From NCBI GenBank assembly GCA_022712735.1, contig JAFLKA010000158.1:1-18684 (forward strand): DNA of 18,684 nucleotides, written 5' to 3'. This document shows, piece after piece, positions 16,135 through 18,684 of this stretch. The notes under the pieces were generated by a model. That model did not search any database. It was not told the origin of the DNA and was given only the letters and a program-made list of their open reading frames with translations. Source of the DNA: Marinosulfonomonas sp. GTDB lineage: Bacteria; Pseudomonadota; Alphaproteobacteria; Rhodobacterales; Rhodobacteraceae. Both the position numbers and the translations under genes were made by a program. The stretch's first letter is position 1; each line of letters starts with the position of its first letter.

Positions 16135-16349
16135 GCGCGCGTGCCTTCAGCGAACAATTTTAGCGTGCGCGCGGCCTTGTCCTGATCAAGCTTTGACAGG
16201 GCAAAGCCTACATGCACGATGACATAATCACCGGGGCCGACGCCGTCGACCAAGGCAAGTGAGATCTCTTTGATCACGCCTTCAACTTCGACATCAGCAA
16301 GGCCGTCGGGCCTGAGGTCGATAATTCTAGCGGGGACTGCAAGGCACAT
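16131..16349 (-). CDS. hypC: Hydrogenase assembly chaperone HypC
   Basis: This 72-residue chaperone opens MCLAVPARIIDLRPDG, with the essential Cys2 used to carry the Fe cofactor precursor with HypD. It has the family core GDYVIVHVGFALSKLD and a short acidic-basic tail. An AAGGAG site precedes ATG 16349 and lies in the 10-bp gap after hypF. It overlaps hypD by four bases. It differs clearly from the HupF-type protein at 12234-12482, so the locus carries two members of the family. Confidence 0.95.
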   Translation of the reverse strand: MCLAVPARIIDLRPDGLADVEVEGVIKEISLALVDGVGPGDYVIVHVGFALSKLDQDKAARTLKLFAEGTRA

Positions 16350-16359
16350 TTATCTCTCC

Positions 16360-17466
16360 TTATAACGTCTGCTCGACATATATCGCGGCGGCGATGGCCT
16401 GACCAAAGCTAAGTCCGGCATCGCCGGGGGGCAGGGTTATCGGCTGCAATATGTTCATACCGTTTGTGCTCAGGTTTTCCACCAGCATATCGGTCATGAC
16501 ACGGTTCATAAAGCAGCCGCCGCCAAGCGCCAGTGTGGAAAGCCCGCTGTCGCGCCCGGCAAGCAGCACCCAATCCGCCAGTCCGGCCGCAAGGGTGCCG
16601 TGAAACAGATTGGATCCCATGCGCGCGGGCATACCGGGCAGGATGGCCAGAAGCGGGGTGAAATCCAACACGCCATAATTTATCCGCCAGCCGTCCGGCA
16701 TGATTTCCGGCGCGTCCGCCAATGCCTCCAGCGCCATTGGCGCCTGCCCTTCAAACTCCGACACCGGCAGCACGCCCAACAGCCCGCAAGCCGCATCGAA
16801 CAGGCGTCCGCAACTCGAGGTCTCCGGGCAATTCAGATTGCGCTCCAGCATCTGGGTCAGCATCATTGCATGGGGTTGCGCGTGAAAGCGCACCGCGATC
16901 TCATCGCTTCGCCCCAGCAGGAATAACACCGCCGCCGCCATGCGCCATGGCTCACGAGCAGCTATATCACCTCCAGGTTGGGACAGGGGGGTCAGGTGGC
17001 CAATACGGTTGTATTGCAGCCCGTCCACCACAAACAGTTCCCCCCCCCAAGCATCATTGTCCGGCCCCAAGCCGAAGCCGTCCAGCGACAAGCCCAGCAC
17101 CGGGTCGGAATGCCGGTGTTCGCCAGTGGTGGCAAGAATATGAGCGTGGTGGTGCTGCACCGGCAGGGTCTTGATACCCAACCCGCGGCCTATATGGGTC
17201 GAGCGGAAATCCGGGTGCAGGTCATGCGCGGCACAGATTATGTCGCCACACGCCAGCCCAAGCAGCGACCCTAGCATCGCCTGATAATCATCAACCGCTT
17301 CAAGACTGCCAAGGTCTCCGGCGGGGCGGGTCACCAAGGCTTTGTTGCCGTCAATCAGACACAGGCTGGCTTTTAGAAACGCCCCCATACCAAGCACTGT
17401 CGGCATGGCACGCGGCAGGGGGATCACATGCGCGATCAGGTTGGAGGGAACAGCATGCACGTTCAT
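16360..17466 (-). CDS. hypF: HypF, C-terminal carbamoyltransferase half only
   Basis: This 368-residue protein matches only the Kae1-like C-terminal domain of HypF, which in full form (about 750 residues) makes carbamoyl-AMP and passes carbamoyl to HypE. Present: [13 protein letters not shown] (about 105-117, metal/ATP site), [17 protein letters not shown] (about 129-145), [28 protein letters not shown] and [13 protein letters not shown]. Absent: acylphosphatase, zinc fingers and YrdC-like domain. The start ATG 17466 is in an ATGA overlap with hypB, so the shortening is by design of the operon or an old deletion, not a frameshift. A 9-base C/G run (17040-17048) lies in the WGGE motif. Ralstonia HypF1 gives precedent for short functional forms. 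Confidence 0.9.
   Translation of the reverse strand: MNVHAVPSNLIAHVIPLPRAMPTVLGMGAFLKASLCLIDGNKALVTRPAGDLGSLEAVDDYQAMLGSLLGLACGDIICAAHDLHPDFRSTHIGRGLGIKTLPVQHHHAHILATTGEHRHSDPVLGLSLDGFGLGPDNDAWGGELFVVDGLQYNRIGHLTPLSQPGGDIAAREPWRMAAAVLFLLGRSDEIAVRFHAQPHAMMLTQMLERNLNCPETSSCGRLFDAACGLLGVLPVSEFEGQAPMALEALADAPEIMPDGWRINYGVLDFTPLLAILPGMPARMGSNLFHGTLAAGLADWVLLAGRDSGLSTLALGGGCFMNRVMTDMLVENLSTNGMNILQPITLPPGDAGLSFGQAIAAAIYVEQTL
17040..17048. repeat. 9-base homopolymer (C on plus, G in hypF)
   Basis: Nine consecutive C on the plus strand encode the Trp-Gly-Gly-Glu of HypF's conserved motif. The frame is intact here. Such tracts are prone to slippage or to sequencing error. Confidence 0.8.
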
Positions 17467-18314
17467 TCCCCGGCTTTCGTCCCAGCGCACACTCCGACCT
17501 GCATCTGCGCCGCTTGCACCGTAATCCAGTCGTACCACTTGGCCAGCCCGTCGCCGGTCAGGGCGCTGAGCTCAAGGATCTCGATTTTTGGGTTTACCCG
17601 GCGGGCATAGTTGATACATTTGTCCACGTCGAATGGCACGTGAGGCAACAGGTCGGATTTGTTCAGTACCATCAAACGGGCCGCCGCAAACATGTCGGGG
17701 TATTTCAAAGGTTTATCTTCGCCTTCTGTCACGGACAGGATCACGACCTTGGCAGCCTCGCCCAGATCAAATGCGGCCGGGCAGACCAGATTGCCAACGT
17801 TTTCGATGAACAGCAAGCTGCCGGGCTGCGGCTGCAACTGCCTGATCGCCCTGGCCACCATGTCGGCATCCAGATGGCACCCCTTGCCGGTGTTAACCTG
17901 AATGGCCCGCGCCCCAGTTGCCCGGATGCGGTCGGCGTCAAGGCTGGTTTGCTGATCGCCCTCAATGACTGATATGGGATATGTGGCAGCCATATCTGTA
18001 GCGGTGCGCGCCAAGAGCGTGGTCTTCCCTGAACCGGGCGATGAAACTAAGTTTAGCGCAAGCACCCCGATCCGGGCCAGATTTGCCCGGTTATACGCCG
18101 CAAGGTGGTTGTTTTTCGACAGGATATCAGCCTCAATCTGGATAATACGCTTTTGGCTTAACCCCGGCACATGGCTACCGCCAATGATTTGCCTGGAATG
18201 CAGATCACCATTATCAACGATGTGCTGATGAGCGTGATGGTGGTGATCATGCCTATGTTCATGTTCGCCTTCCACCTTGGCACTACCCTGCCCGCATCCG
18301 CAAGTTGTACACAT
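17463..18314 (-). CDS. hypB: Hydrogenase nickel incorporation protein HypB (GTPase)
   Basis: This 283-residue nickel-binding GTPase hands nickel to HypA and the large subunit. The N-terminal CTTCGCG motif is the high-affinity nickel site. A histidine-rich stretch (about 17-31, in [17 protein letters not shown]) may store nickel. GTPase motifs are [11 protein letters not shown] (P-loop, about 91-101), [25 protein letters not shown] (metal-linked Cys/His), [16 protein letters not shown] and NKSDLL. ATG 18314 was chosen; the adjacent ATG 18317 is also possible. GGAGGTG lies 4-7 bases upstream. It overlaps the hypA remnant's stop and the hypF start by four bases or less. Confidence 0.95.
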   Translation of the reverse strand: MCTTCGCGQGSAKVEGEHEHRHDHHHHAHQHIVDNGDLHSRQIIGGSHVPGLSQKRIIQIEADILSKNNHLAAYNRANLARIGVLALNLVSSPGSGKTTLLARTATDMAATYPISVIEGDQQTSLDADRIRATGARAIQVNTGKGCHLDADMVARAIRQLQPQPGSLLFIENVGNLVCPAAFDLGEAAKVVILSVTEGEDKPLKYPDMFAAARLMVLNKSDLLPHVPFDVDKCINYARRVNPKIEILELSALTGDGLAKWYDWITVQAAQMQVGVCAGTKAGE

Positions 18315-18560
18315 CATTCCACCTCCATATTGCGAACGCGCATATTGGTTCCGCTGGTGATTTCCAATCGATAGCCGCTGCATTCTGGGCGGGGCACGCC
18401 CAAAGCCTTAAGCGATACCTGATCGGCACAATCATGACACCAAGTACGCCCCGGTGCACGGACTATTTCCTGCGCCGGCCCACAGATGATCAGGATCTTC
18501 ACCACCACCTCAAGGCAAAATCGCAGGACGCCCGGTTCCACTTGGATCTCGACGCAAGAG
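18314..18560 (-). pseudogene. Decayed duplicate of hypA
   Basis: The readable frame from GTG 18541 gives about 75 residues clearly homologous to HypA ([43 protein letters not shown]). It lacks the N-terminal MHE that binds nickel. The region matching residues 1-39 of the good HypA is absent, replaced upstream by an IS481-like fragment. One zinc cysteine is lost: the second pair reads RPECSG where the intact copy has CPVCG. The internal stretch KILIICGPAQEI is also unlike HypA. The stop overlaps the hypB start, so the remnant may persist because it still couples translation into hypB. Loss of function is inferred. Confidence 0.8.
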
Positions 18561-18583
18561 TTTATCGTAGAATATGCTGCGTG

Positions 18584-18664
18584 TCAGACGCTGGCGTTCC
18601 CGATCTTCTCGGCGTGCTGCAGAACTCTAAGCTTGCGCTGAATCTCTCGTTCTTCGTTTGTCAT
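18584..18664 (-). pseudogene. IS481-type transposase N-terminal remnant (right edge)
   Basis: Read from ATG 18664 on the minus strand, 26 residues (MTNEEREIQRKLRVLQ, then HAEKIGNASV) are followed by a TGA at 18586-18584. RKLRVLQHAEKIGNxS is the opening helix-turn-helix of IS481-type transposases. A strong Shine-Dalgarno (GGAGG) precedes it. After the stop, a shifted frame reads LTRSIFYD, which may be a worn piece of the same domain, and then the sequence turns into the hypA remnant by about 18560. The rest of the transposase is missing. It mirrors the plus-strand remnant at 5223. Confidence 0.62.
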
Positions 18665-18684
18665 CAAAACTTCCTCCACCCTAA

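Noticed and set aside
17463..17538. HypF as a frameshifted full-length gene
   Set aside because: The region upstream of ATG 17466 is the 3' end of hypB in another frame, with no HypF domains present.
18314..18541. Second, functional HypA starting at GTG 18541
   Set aside because: No N-terminal MHE, one zinc cysteine replaced by arginine and an unlike internal stretch; treated as a pseudogene.
1..18684. CRISPR array, rRNA, or riboswitch
   Set aside because: No regularly spaced repeats, rRNA-like sequence or recognisable riboswitch fold was seen.

Overview
The window looks like a chromosomal segment of an alphaproteobacterium, most likely a Rhodobacterales/Roseobacter-type organism. This is inferred from the protein families and the GC-rich, tightly overlapping genes; no rRNA or housekeeping marker confirms it. 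The centrepiece is a complete cytoplasmic group 3b-type [NiFe] hydrogenase locus (about 7.2-18.5 kb) with a nearly complete maturation gene set.

Left part (1-1993): the 3' end of a phosphomannomutase/phosphoglucomutase gene, a secreted-start BON-MscS mechanosensitive channel gene and a tRNA-Gln(TTG). Next (2207-4976) is a mobile-looking module on the minus strand: a large serine recombinase overlapping a DUF2924 gene, a DUF3489 gene and a small unknown gene. Its position next to a tRNA suggests an integrated element.

Middle scar zone (5220-7110): an IS481-type transposase N-terminal remnant, an intact Gfo/Idh/MocA oxidoreductase, and a short stretch where an internal piece of a trimethylamine-dehydrogenase-like gene runs directly into the last 37 codons of a sugar ABC-transporter ATPase gene. 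This records past deletions.

Hydrogenase structural operon (7319-12274, plus strand): HydB-like Fe-S subunit, a stand-alone cyclic-nucleotide-binding-domain protein, HydG-like FAD/NAD(P)H subunit, small subunit, catalytic large subunit, and the endopeptidase that trims the large subunit. Start/stop overlaps indicate translational coupling. The predicted enzyme couples H2 to NAD(P)H in the cytoplasm.

Maturation genes: a HypC/HupF paralogue (minus) lies divergent from hupK-like and hypA genes (plus). A second operon on the minus strand reads hypA remnant > hypB > hypF (C-terminal half only) > hypC > hypD > hypE and converges on hypA. HypC/HypD carry the Fe(CN)2CO precursor, HypF/HypE make the cyanide ligands, HypA/HypB insert nickel, and the protease finishes the large subunit. 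The right end holds a second IS481-type N-terminal remnant, inverted relative to the left one and joined to a decayed duplicate hypA. The hydrogenase block is therefore bracketed by IS remnants and looks like a horizontally acquired or rearranged accessory locus.
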